From assembly GCA_051955535.1 (NCBI GenBank), contig JBQCGP010000087.1, forward strand, positions 47,014 through 111,013: a stretch of 64,000 nucleotides of DNA, read 5' to 3'. Origin of the DNA: 13-2-20CM-68-14 sp051955535 (GTDB lineage Bacteria > Actinomycetota > Thermoleophilia > Gaiellales > Gaiellaceae). The notes beneath the pieces were generated by a model that was given only the letters and a program-made list of their open reading frames with translations, ran no database searches and was not told the DNA's origin. This document shows, piece by piece, positions 1-7,784 of the stretch (positions within the stretch are counted from its first letter, which is position 1; the number at the start of each line of letters is the position of its first letter). The position numbers were made by a program, and so were the translations under genes.

Positions 1-265
1 CGGACGCCGAGACGAACGTCGAGCGCGCAGGGATCACATTCCGGAGCCTCACGTTCGACGCGTCGGCGCCGAAGTTCCGGACAGTGAGCGAGTAGGTGAG
101 GTTCTGGCCAACCTGCGCGGGCCGCGGTGTTGCAGCGAGGTGAACGGCGAGGTTGGGACGTTGGGCGTGACGCGCAGCCGAGGAAGTTCCGGCGAGGGCG
201 AGGACGAGTGTCAGACCCCCGGTGAGAACCCCGACGATGCGCGCCCAGCGAGAGACTTTGGTCAT
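1..265 (-). CDS. Secreted DUF11-type repeat protein, N-terminal part (cut by window edge)
   Basis: Only the first 88 codons are present; the gene continues past the left edge. Reading from the ATG at 265, a basic start (MTKVSRWAR) is followed by a hydrophobic stretch of about 17 residues and an Ala-Ser-Ser-Ala-Ala cleavage region, a good Sec signal peptide. The following residues (PRPAQVGQNLTYSLTVRNFG, then DASNVRLRNVIP) match the start of a DUF11/CARDB-like beta-sandwich repeat found in exported actinobacterial surface proteins. A strong ribosome site (GGGAGGT, about 275-281) precedes the ATG. The total length and any anchor are outside the window. Confidence 0.8.
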   Translation of the reverse strand, partial: MTKVSRWARIVGVLTGGLTLVLALAGTSSAARHAQRPNLAVHLAATPRPAQVGQNLTYSLTVRNFGADASNVRLRNVIPARSTFVSAS

Positions 266-365
266 GCGGTTTGACCTCCCGTGGACGATTGAGCCGAAGC
301 TATGCGGCACTCCTCACCGGGGAGTTAGGGCGACGTAAGCCACCGGTAAAAGATCGCCAACCGAT

Positions 366-1121
366 CTAGCTGAACCGGCCGCCGCGAGTTTCGGCTCGGC
401 GAGCCGAAACCGCATGGGCCTCCTGCTCCAGCTCATCCGCGAGCGGCTCGAGCTCCGGTTCGGTGCCCGTCCGGTGGGCGATCGCCTGCGCCAGCAGCCA
501 GTCGGCGAACCAAGGGTTGCGCGGCAGCAGAGGGCCGTGCAGATACGTCCCGATCGCGCGGCCGACGCGACAGCCCTCGTAGCCGCTCTCACCGTCGTTG
601 CCGAACCCGGAGACGACGCGCCCGAGCGCCTCGGCGCCCTCGTCGAGGATCGTCCGGCCGGCGTGGTTCTCGAAGCCGGCGAGCGTCTGACGCATGCCAG
701 GCTCCAGCTCGCATTCGAGGAGAACGTCCCCGATCATCCGGCGCGAGCCCGCGATCGTGTGAAGCGGAAGCAGGCCGACGCCTGGCTGCTCCGCGCCGCG
801 CTGGTCCCGGTAGAAGCGGCCGAGCAACTGGTAGCCGCCGCAGACGGCCAGGAAGGCCGCGCCGTCCTCGAATGCCTCATGGAGAGCCGGCGCGAGGGCC
901 GCCAACGCGGGGGCGATCAGCGCCTGCTCACGGTCCTGGCCGCCGCCGACGTAGAAGAGATCGTGCTCGCCGGTCCGGATCTCGGCACCCGCGCCGAGCG
1001 CCCGCACCTCGAGCTCGTGGCCCCGCCATGCGGCTCGCGCATTAAGAACGGCGATGTTGCCCCGGTCGGCGTAGATGTTGAGGTAATCCGGGAAAAGATG
1101 CCCGACGACGAGCCGCTCCAC
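366..1121 (-). CDS. gatD: Lipid II isoglutaminyl synthase, glutaminase subunit GatD
   Basis: A 251-residue class I glutamine amidotransferase of the CobB/CobQ-like type. The nucleophile elbow AVCGGYQLLG places the Cys at residue 94, the same position as in Staphylococcus GatD, and the catalytic His is in TYLHGP (residue 195). GatD frees ammonia from glutamine for MurT, which amidates the alpha-carboxyl of D-Glu in lipid II on the cytoplasmic face. The partner murT lies at 3194-4570 on the same strand, but the two are separated by an opposite-strand protease gene, so gatD must have its own promoter in the 186-bp gap on its right. Normal length for the family. Confidence 0.92.
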   Translation of the reverse strand: MERLVVGHLFPDYLNIYADRGNIAVLNARAAWRGHELEVRALGAGAEIRTGEHDLFYVGGGQDREQALIAPALAALAPALHEAFEDGAAFLAVCGGYQLLGRFYRDQRGAEQPGVGLLPLHTIAGSRRMIGDVLLECELEPGMRQTLAGFENHAGRTILDEGAEALGRVVSGFGNDGESGYEGCRVGRAIGTYLHGPLLPRNPWFADWLLAQAIAHRTGTEPELEPLADELEQEAHAVSARRAETRGGRFS

Positions 1122-1241
1122 AGGCCGCGAACCCTACCTTCCACTCTTGATCACCCGGACGGGGGAATCGTCCGTCCCTCACCCAGGAGGGGGATGTCCC
1201 GTCGCCGGCCCGTAAATACGTTCCGCCGGTTGATCTGAGCT
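1121..1241. other. Divergent gap between gatD and the subtilase gene
   Basis: The 186-bp gap (1122-1307) must hold promoters for both genes. It contains a GGACG/CGTCC hairpin around 1157-1173 and, on its right, the structured leader described separately (1242-1307). No confident -35/-10 pair was found by eye. Confidence 0.3.
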
Positions 1242-1307
1242 GGCGTCCAGACGCCTGACTCTTGCGGAAATGCGGCCCCGCGCAGGCGGGGGAGAGGAAG
1301 GACGGCA
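1242..1307 (+). promoter_or_regulatory. Candidate structured leader RNA upstream of the S8 protease
   Basis: Order of elements: hairpin I (GGCGT 1242-1246 with ACGCC 1251-1255), a linker containing CTT and GAAAT (1267-1271) followed by GCGGC, hairpin II (CCCCGC 1276-1281 with GCGGGG 1286-1291), then GAGAGGAAGG and the ATG at 1308. The same order with different stem sequences occurs at 4692-4766 before another gene. That makes a conserved leader plausible, but the ligand or function is unknown and two copies are thin support. Confidence 0.4.
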
Positions 1308-3128
1308 ATGCTGAGGAATGCGGGAACTCGTGGCCAGAGCCGGTCCAGCGCGCTCTGGGGCACGGGAAACAACGACGACTCGCGCTCGAATGCGCTGTGG
1401 GGAAAGGGCGGACGCGGCCTCGTTACGGCGTTGGCGGCTGCGCTCGTGCTCGTGATCCCGCTGGCGGCGAGCGCAGGTGCGAACAGCGGCTCCGGCTCCG
1501 GTTCCGACCCGACGTGGGTCGCGCCCGGCATGCTCGTCGAGGCCGGCCAGCACCCGAACGCAAAGATTCATGTGATCGTGACGGCCGATCCGTCGCTGCT
1601 CGGCAAGGTGAAGGGCTTCGGTCATCTCGACCGCGACCTGAAGCTGATCAGCGGCGTCGCGCTCGACATGCCGGGAAGCAAACTCAAGCTGCTGGCGAGC
1701 GTCCCGGGCCTGACGATCACGCCCGACGCGCCGGCGCATCCGACCGGTTCCTTCTCGTCGAAGCAGCTCTGGGTACCGAACACGGGTATCGACAAGCTGT
1801 GGAACGCCCCGGTTTCGAGCGGGTCGACGAAGACGCAGTCCGATCTGGCGGCGCCGACGATCGCGGTCGTCGACTCCGGCGTCGATACGTCGAAGGCGGC
1901 GGACTTCGGTGCCCGCGTCGTTCAGCAGGTGAACCTCTGCACTCTGCCGAACAACTCGCCGGGCGACGGCCGCGGCCACGGAACGTTCGTCGCGGGGATC
2001 GCGGCGGGCCAGGCTGCGGGCTACGCAGGCGCCTCCCCGATGTCGAACATCGTCTCGCTCGACGTCATGGACGACACCGGCACGGCGCGGACGAGCGACG
2101 TGATCGCGGCGGCGCAGTGGATCATCACGAACAAGGACAAGTACAACATCAAGGTCGCGAACTTCTCGATGCACTCGTCGAGCTCGACGAGCTTCACCAC
2201 TGACCCGCTCGACAAGGCGGTCGAGAAGCTCTGGTTCGCGGGCGTCACGGTGGTCGCGGCGGCCGGGAACTACGGCCTTCCGAACGGCCCGAGCGGCGTC
2301 CTGTACGCGCCCGGCAACGATCCGTTCGTGATCACCGTGGGCGCGGCCGACATGAGCGGCAACCCGCGCCCCAACAACGACACGGCTCCATCCTGGTCGG
2401 CGTACGGCTACACGAACGACGGCTTCTCGAAGCCGGAGGTGTCGGCCGACGGGCGCTACATGGTCGGCCCGATCCCGATGAGCTCGACGCTGGCCGTGCA
2501 GAAGGCGGCGAACATCGTCGCGCCCGGCTACATCCAGCTGTCGGGGACGTCGTTCGCGGCGCCGATCGTCTCGGGGATCGCGGCGCAGATCCTGGCGCGG
2601 AACCCGACCTGGACACCCGACCAGATCAAGGGCGCCCTGATGGAAGGGGCTCGACCGACTCCTTCGGCCCTGCCGGGGTCGCTCGGTGTCGGCGAGGTCA
2701 ACGCGATCAAGTCCGTGCTGACGACCAGTCCGCCGAACCCGAACAAGGCCCTCGATCAGTTCCTGACGGCCGACCCGGCGGGCGGAACCCTCCCGGTCTT
2801 CAACTCGAACAACTGGGAGTCGACGGTGAAGGCGAACGTCTCCTGGGACGCCGTCTCGTGGAGCGACGTCTCCTGGGGCGATTCCTCGCTCGCGGCGGTC
2901 TCGTGGTCTGACGTCTCCTGGAGCGACGTCAGCTGGGCAGACGGCCTGACTTCGGCAGACGTCTCCTGGGCAGATGTCTCTTGGAGCGACTCCTCGACCG
3001 AGGATGCCGCCGACGGCGATCCGTCCGGCAACATCACCGATTCGTACGCCGACTGGACCGACCTCGCACAGGCTGCCGCCGATCCGGCTCTGCAGCTGCC
3101 TGCGAGCCTCGTCGGACCAACGCACTAA
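1308..3128 (+). CDS. Secreted S8 (subtilisin-family) serine protease with ALWG and VSW repeats
   Basis: 606 residues. An extended N-terminal region carries two ALWG motifs (SSALWG, then SNALWGKGGRG) before a signal-peptide core ending near AASAGA, so the mature enzyme is exported. The subtilase triad is intact: Asp189 (VVDSGVD), His224 (GHGTFVAG) and Ser415 (SGTSFAAP). After the catalytic domain, residues about 509-563 hold eight VSW units spaced by Asp-Ala or Ser-Asp, a Trp-rich acidic tail typical of thermoleophilial subtilases whose role is not known. The ribosome site GGAAGG sits 8-13 nt before the ATG. It lies inside the murT/gatD locus on the opposite strand and ends at a strong bidirectional terminator. 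Substrate unknown. Confidence 0.92.
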   Translation: MLRNAGTRGQSRSSALWGTGNNDDSRSNALWGKGGRGLVTALAAALVLVIPLAASAGANSGSGSGSDPTWVAPGMLVEAGQHPNAKIHVIVTADPSLLGKVKGFGHLDRDLKLISGVALDMPGSKLKLLASVPGLTITPDAPAHPTGSFSSKQLWVPNTGIDKLWNAPVSSGSTKTQSDLAAPTIAVVDSGVDTSKAADFGARVVQQVNLCTLPNNSPGDGRGHGTFVAGIAAGQAAGYAGASPMSNIVSLDVMDDTGTARTSDVIAAAQWIITNKDKYNIKVANFSMHSSSSTSFTTDPLDKAVEKLWFAGVTVVAAAGNYGLPNGPSGVLYAPGNDPFVITVGAADMSGNPRPNNDTAPSWSAYGYTNDGFSKPEVSADGRYMVGPIPMSSTLAVQKAANIVAPGYIQLSGTSFAAPIVSGIAAQILARNPTWTPDQIKGALMEGARPTPSALPGSLGVGEVNAIKSVLTTSPPNPNKALDQFLTADPAGGTLPVFNSNNWESTVKANVSWDAVSWSDVSWGDSSLAAVSWSDVSWSDVSWADGLTSADVSWADVSWSDSSTEDAADGDPSGNITDSYADWTDLAQAAADPALQLPASLVGPTH

Positions 3129-3152
3129 CCAAAGCATTCCTCGCTTGCCATC

Positions 3153-3180
3153 AGAGCCCGGGGCGCCAGCCCCGGGCTCT
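3153..3180. terminator. Bidirectional terminator between convergent subtilase and murT
   Basis: Perfect 12-bp inverted repeat AGAGCCCGGGGC (3153-3164) and its complement (3169-3180) with a 4-nt loop, in the 65-bp gap between the two converging stop codons. It can serve both strands. Confidence 0.8.
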
Positions 3181-3193
3181 CCGCTTTGCATGG

Positions 3194-4570
3194 TCAGGCG
3201 GCTTGCCAGTACGGGCGGACGTAGCCGCGTCGCGCGACGATGTCCCGGAGCGCCAGCATCGCCGTGTAGGTCGGGAGCGCGACGAGCTCACCGCCCGCCG
3301 GTGTCAACTCGAGCGCTCGGTCGAGAGCGGCTTCGATGTGCGGCAGGACCTCGATCGAGCGCTCGTGCAGGCCCCCGTACTTGAAGCGAAGCGCGAGCTC
3401 GGCAGCACGGTCGCCGGTCGCAACGAGCAGCTCGAGGGCGGGGAGTAGGGGCTCGAAGTCGACGTCCCAGATCCAGGACACGTCCTTGCCGTCCGCGATC
3501 GCGTCGTTCAGCGCGACGAGCAGGAGCTTCGACTGTTCCCCGGCGAGCAGCGTCCGGATCGCTTCGTTTGCGCCGGCGGGATTCTTGATCAGGACCACGA
3601 GCAGCGACTTCCCGCCGACGTCGATCCGCTCGAACCGTCCGAACGCGGCGTTGAAGCGCTCCAGGCCGTCGTGGACCTCGTCAAGCGTCGCTCCGAGCGC
3701 TCTCGACAGCGAGGCGGCTCCGAGCGCGTTGTAGACGTTGTAGAGACCGGGGACACCGAGACGCACCTGCCGCGATCCCTCCGGCGTCACCAGCTCGAAG
3801 GAGACGCGCTCGATGCCCTCGAGCTCGATGTCGCGCGCGACCACGTCGAGCGGAGGGCGCGCATGGCCGCAGTTCTGGCACCGGTAGTCGCCGAGGTGGC
3901 CGATGTAGGCGGCGGCGTACTCGTACGGCGTGCCGCAGCGGATGCACCACTTCGAATCCGCCGCGTGTTGGAGGGCCGCATGGCCCTGCCGTGGGTCGTC
4001 CACCCCGAAGACGGTCCGGGTTGCCGGATCGCGTGCGCGCCCGAGGTCGCCCACCTGCGGGTCGTCTCCGTTGACGACGAGCCGCGAATCAGCCGGAAGC
4101 TCATCCACAGCGGCCCGCCAGCGCTCCGCGACGAGCTCGAGCTCCCCGTAGCGGTCGAGTTGGTCACGAAAGAGGTTGCCGAGGCACACCGCGCGCGGAC
4201 GCAGCCGCTGTGCCACCTCGGGCAGCGCTGCCTCGTCGACCTCGAAGAGCCCGAGCTCAGCCTCACGGGCCGAGAGCAGGCTCGACGCGACACCGGAGAC
4301 GAGGTTCGCGCCCGAACGGTTGTGGGCCAGCCTGACCTTCCCGCCCAGGATCTCGGCGGCCATCGCGGCTGTCGTCGTCTTGCCGTTCGTCGCCGAGACG
4401 AGCGCCGACCCGAGTGGCAGCCGTCGGGCGAGCTCGTCGACGGCGCCCGGATCAAGCTTCCAGAGCAGCTTTCCGGGCACGGTCGTCCCGCCGCCGACGC
4501 CTGCCAGGCGGGAAAGAGTGCCCGTCGCGCGGACGAGTACGACCTCGAGTTTCAGCGGAAATGCGCGCAC
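3194..4570 (-). CDS. murT: Lipid II isoglutaminyl synthase, Mur-ligase-like subunit MurT
   Basis: 458 residues, the full length of the family. The ATP-binding loop SATNGKTTT (Lys64) is intact, a four-Cys zinc ribbon typical of MurT is present (Cys209, Cys212, Cys231, Cys234), and the C-terminal DUF1727 domain carries the DGKDVSWIWD segment with the Asp that completes the GatD active site. MurT activates D-Glu of lipid II with ATP and GatD supplies ammonia. In most Actinomycetota and Firmicutes murT and gatD overlap in one operon; here gatD is 2 kb downstream, beyond the opposite-strand subtilase. It ends at the shared terminator. Confidence 0.93.
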   Translation of the reverse strand: MRAFPLKLEVVLVRATGTLSRLAGVGGGTTVPGKLLWKLDPGAVDELARRLPLGSALVSATNGKTTTAAMAAEILGGKVRLAHNRSGANLVSGVASSLLSAREAELGLFEVDEAALPEVAQRLRPRAVCLGNLFRDQLDRYGELELVAERWRAAVDELPADSRLVVNGDDPQVGDLGRARDPATRTVFGVDDPRQGHAALQHAADSKWCIRCGTPYEYAAAYIGHLGDYRCQNCGHARPPLDVVARDIELEGIERVSFELVTPEGSRQVRLGVPGLYNVYNALGAASLSRALGATLDEVHDGLERFNAAFGRFERIDVGGKSLLVVLIKNPAGANEAIRTLLAGEQSKLLLVALNDAIADGKDVSWIWDVDFEPLLPALELLVATGDRAAELALRFKYGGLHERSIEVLPHIEAALDRALELTPAGGELVALPTYTAMLALRDIVARRGYVRPYWQAA

Positions 4571-4691
4571 GGCCGGACGCTATCGGCTGGGCCGAGCCCC
4601 TCCCCCTTTCGGGGGATCTTCATTACGTCCCGAAAAAGGGGGATGTTGGTCGTTTTGAACCGCCGTAGCTTGCCAAAGAGACATTCATTTG

Positions 4692-4766
4692 CGGCGTAGT
4701 TGTGCAGGGCACGCCGGCTTCCGAAATCGCGGCGCCGCCTGAGGGCGGAAAGGAGACGGCAGAAAG
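4692..4766 (+). promoter_or_regulatory. Candidate structured leader RNA upstream of the 62-aa ORF and HD-GYP gene
   Basis: Hairpin I pairs CGGCGT (4692-4697) with ACGCCG (4711-4716); then CTTCC, GAAAT (4723-4727) and GCGGC; hairpin II pairs CCGCC (4735-4739) with GGCGG (4744-4748); AGGAG (4751-4755) leads to the ATG at 4767. The order and the CTT/GAAAT/CGGC linker match the leader at 1242-1307 although the stem bases differ. Both regions also have a GGGGGATGT stretch upstream. It does not fit the c-di-GMP-I riboswitch consensus. Confidence 0.4.
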
Positions 4767-4955
4767 ATGCGGAACCAGCGGAACTTGCTTATGGCGACCT
4801 CTCGGGACAAGGCGGCCCAGGAGGCGCAGGCGTCGAACGCCTGCGGGCACACGACCGCCGGCTGGCGCTACATGCTCGTCCGGCCGTTCATTCCCGCCGG
4901 GCCTGCGTCGGCAGTTGCGATGGCGCCCCTGCTGACTCGGGAGCAAGCTGCGTGA
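4767..4955 (+). CDS. Small hypothetical protein, translationally coupled to the HD-GYP gene
   Basis: A 62-codon ORF with a good ribosome site (AGGAG at 4751-4755) whose TGA stop overlaps the GTG start of the next gene (GTGA at 4952-4955). No family is recognised: the protein starts MRNQRNLL, then a polar Ala/Gln-rich part, a Trp-Arg-Tyr segment and an Ala/Pro-rich end. The good initiation site and the 4-base overlap argue that it is translated, either as a protein or as a leader peptide that sets translation of the c-di-GMP enzyme. Confidence 0.5.
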   Translation: MRNQRNLLMATSRDKAAQEAQASNACGHTTAGWRYMLVRPFIPAGPASAVAMAPLLTREQAA

Positions 4956-7705
4956 GCGCAATCCCCGGCAGCATCGCTCTGCCGGAGGTTCCCGGCCCGT
5001 TCGAGGAGCATGAGCGGGACGGAAAGCCGCCGATCAAGGCGACGATCTACTTCTTCGTCATCGCAGTCGTCGCCGCGGTGGCGTCGCTCCCGCTCGTTAC
5101 CCAGCTGCGGGCCGACACGCCCGGCTGGGCAACGTTCATCGTCCTGGGCTCGATCGCCTCGATCGCACAGCTCTTCGTCGTCCGGACGCCACGCAATCAG
5201 GCCTACCACACGACCGTCGTCTTCCTGATCCCGGCGGTGATGCTCCTACCGCCGGAGCTCGTGGCCCTCCTTGGGCTGATCCAGCACATCCCCGAGTGGC
5301 TCAAGAACCGCAACGCCTGGTACAGCCAGACGTTCAACATCTGCAGCTGGACGCTCTCGCTGCTCGCGACCTGGGCGAGCTTCCATGCGGTCCTCGGCGC
5401 CGACAATCTGATCCCGAACGCGGACCTCAGGCTGGCGCTCGCCGGAATCGCCGCTGCGGCGGTCTTCGTGGCCATCAACCACCTGCTGCTGGCGCCGATG
5501 CTGCACTTCTTCTACAGCCACTCGTTCAGCGAGCTCGGCATCTTCTCGTTCGAGAGCCTTTCTACCGACCTCGTCCTCGCGGCCCTCGGCGTGGGCGTCG
5601 GCGTTTTCTGGGTCCTGAATCCGTGGCTCCTGCCCATCGCAGTCGCGCCACTCCTGCTGATCCACCGCTCGCTCAGCGTGCCGCAGCTGCAGGAGGAGGC
5701 GCGCGTAGACCCCAAGACCGGCCTCTTCAATGCGCGGTACTTCGCCGCCGCGCTCGCCGAGGAGCTCGCGCGCTCGCAGCGGTTCGAGCGGCCTCTGACG
5801 CTGATCATGGCCGACCTCGACCTGCTTCGTGACATCAACAACAACTACGGCCACCTCGCCGGCGACGCGGTTCTGAAGTCGATCGCGGAGATCTTCCGGG
5901 CGCAGCTGCGCCACTACGACGTGCCGGCCCGCTTCGGCGGTGAGGAGTTCGCGATCCTCCTGCCGGAGACTCCGCCCGAGCAGGCCTTCGAGATCGCCGA
6001 GCGGATCCGACGGGAGGTCGCGGACGAGCGGATCGACGTCGACACGTCGAGCGAGCCGATCAGCGCCACGGTCTCGATCGGTGTGGCCGGTTTCCCGCGC
6101 GACGCCGCTGACGCCAACGAGCTGATCCACCAGGCCGACCTCGCCGTTTACCGCGCGAAGCTGCAGGGACGGAACCGCGTCCTCGACGCGAGCTCGGAGC
6201 CGCTCGTCGTGCCGGAGGCTCGCTCGACACCGCTCGTCGCGGTGCCGGACGAGGGCGAGTACCAGGCGCCCCTGCCGAGCCCGGTCGACGCCCATCCGGC
6301 GGAGGAGCGTCGCCACCCGCGGCCGCACGCGGTCCACGGACCGACCTTCTTCTCCCTTTCCAAGCGGCTCGCCGCCGTCGTCGGCCTCGTCGGCCTCGTC
6401 GGCACGGCCGCCGGAGTGGGGGCCCTGGTCTTCGGCACGAGCCACGACATCAGCGGGATGGTCGCGATCATCGCCCTCGTGGGCGCGGGCCAGGCGCTCG
6501 CGCTAGAGCTCGATCTCGGCTCGATCTCGGTCAGCGCCGTCGGTGCGCTTGCCGGCGCGGCGCTGTTCGGGCCTCGCGCGGCGCTCGCGCTGGCGATCAC
6601 GACCGCTGCTGTCGAGTGGAGCGCGAGGCGCCAGTCACTGCACCACGTCCTCTTCAATATCGGCGCGCTCTCGCTCGCGTCGCTAGCGGCGGTGGCCGCG
6701 TTCTCGTTGCACTCGTTCGATGTGCAGGGCGACCCGGGCCGCATCCTGACGGTCGTGGCAGGCGTCTGCGCGGGTTTCGCGTATTTCGCGGTCAACATGG
6801 GCCTCGTCAGCCTCGCGACCGCCGTGGAGGGACATGAACGATGGTGGCGAGCCTTCCAGGAACGCTTCGCGTGGCTGATTCCTCACTACCTCGTCTACGG
6901 CTTCATCGCCGGCGTCATCTACCTCGGCTACCAGTCGGCGCACCTCTGGGCGTTCGCGGTCTTCGCCGTGCCGCTCTTCCTGATGCGCAAGACGCAGGAG
7001 GCCTACCTGCGGCACACGCAGAAGAGTGCGCAGAAGCTCCGCCAGGCCGCCGAGACGATCCAGACCCAGAACGTCTCGCTCGAGCAGGCAAACCGGCTCC
7101 TCAGGGAGCGCTCGACCGCGGCGATGGAGTCGCTGTCGGCCACCGTCGACGCGCGGGATGCCTACACGGCGGGCCACTCGCGGCGCGTGCAACAGCTCGC
7201 ACTCGCGATCGGACGCGAGCTCGGGCTCTCGCAGGCCGAGCTCGACCTGCTGGGACACGCGGCGCTCTTCCACGACATCGGCAAGCTCGCGATTCCCGAC
7301 GCGATCCTCCTGAAGCCGTCCGGACTCAACGAGGGCGAGTGGTCACTGATGCAGAAGCACGCCGAGGAGGGGGCACGCATCATCGACCGCCTCGGCTTCC
7401 TGAACGATGCCGTCCCCGCGATCCGGCACCACCACGAGCGTTACGACGGCACCGGCTATCCGGACCGCCTGAAGGGCGAGGAGATCCCGCTCGGAGCACG
7501 CATCATCCACGTCGCCGACGCGCTGGACTCGATGCTGACGACACGCATCTACCGGGCCGCCCGGCCGGCCGCCGAGGCCCTGCAGGAGCTGAGAAGGGCG
7601 GCTGGGTCGCAGTTCTGTCCGCGTTGCGTGACTGCCCTCGAGCGGATCCTCCCGGTCGAGGAGCGCCCGGTCGAGCGGGTGGAACCGCAGGCAGTCGCCC
7701 TGTAA
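4952..7705 (+). CDS. Membrane-bound GGDEF and HD-GYP protein (c-di-GMP synthesis and hydrolysis)
   Basis: From the coupled GTG at 4952 the protein has 917 residues. It has two polytopic membrane modules, one before and one after a GGDEF domain. The GGDEF domain starts at DPKTGLFNARYF (about residue 251) with the active-site motif RFGGEEF (about 326-332). The second membrane module covers about 468-683, followed by a short coiled stretch and a C-terminal HD-GYP domain with HDIGK and HHERYDGTGYP (about 825). Both catalytic motifs are intact, so it could both make and degrade c-di-GMP. The frame is open upstream to 4700, but that part reads like non-coding sequence and the overlap with the small ORF decides the start. 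Confidence 0.9.
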   Translation: MSAIPGSIALPEVPGPFEEHERDGKPPIKATIYFFVIAVVAAVASLPLVTQLRADTPGWATFIVLGSIASIAQLFVVRTPRNQAYHTTVVFLIPAVMLLPPELVALLGLIQHIPEWLKNRNAWYSQTFNICSWTLSLLATWASFHAVLGADNLIPNADLRLALAGIAAAAVFVAINHLLLAPMLHFFYSHSFSELGIFSFESLSTDLVLAALGVGVGVFWVLNPWLLPIAVAPLLLIHRSLSVPQLQEEARVDPKTGLFNARYFAAALAEELARSQRFERPLTLIMADLDLLRDINNNYGHLAGDAVLKSIAEIFRAQLRHYDVPARFGGEEFAILLPETPPEQAFEIAERIRREVADERIDVDTSSEPISATVSIGVAGFPRDAADANELIHQADLAVYRAKLQGRNRVLDASSEPLVVPEARSTPLVAVPDEGEYQAPLPSPVDAHPAEERRHPRPHAVHGPTFFSLSKRLAAVVGLVGLVGTAAGVGALVFGTSHDISGMVAIIALVGAGQALALELDLGSISVSAVGALAGAALFGPRAALALAITTAAVEWSARRQSLHHVLFNIGALSLASLAAVAAFSLHSFDVQGDPGRILTVVAGVCAGFAYFAVNMGLVSLATAVEGHERWWRAFQERFAWLIPHYLVYGFIAGVIYLGYQSAHLWAFAVFAVPLFLMRKTQEAYLRHTQKSAQKLRQAAETIQTQNVSLEQANRLLRERSTAAMESLSATVDARDAYTAGHSRRVQQLALAIGRELGLSQAELDLLGHAALFHDIGKLAIPDAILLKPSGLNEGEWSLMQKHAEEGARIIDRLGFLNDAVPAIRHHHERYDGTGYPDRLKGEEIPLGARIIHVADALDSMLTTRIYRAARPAAEALQELRRAAGSQFCPRCVTALERILPVEERPVERVEPQAVAL

Positions 7706-7745
7706 CCGCGCTTCGCTGGCAAAGTTCAGAGACATAAGCGCGTAC

Positions 7746-7773
7746 TTGCGAAGTCGCGCAAATGCTCTATTCT
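7746..7773 (+). promoter_or_regulatory. Promoter of the HNH-repeat gene
   Basis: TTGCGA (7746-7751), a 16-nt spacer and TATTCT (7768-7773), 11 nt before the ATG at 7785. There is no ribosome site, so the transcript would have a 4-5 nt leader or none. Confidence 0.5.
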
Positions 7774-7784
7774 GACTTGCAGTT

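Noticed and set aside
1179..3191. 670-codon minus-strand frame opposite the subtilase
   Set aside because: Arg-rich shadow; the plus strand has an intact catalytic triad and signal peptide.
4640..4766. c-di-GMP-I riboswitch before the HD-GYP unit
   Set aside because: The GGGCA...GAAA order has a partial resemblance, but the conserved ACGCAAAGCC and receptor segments are absent.
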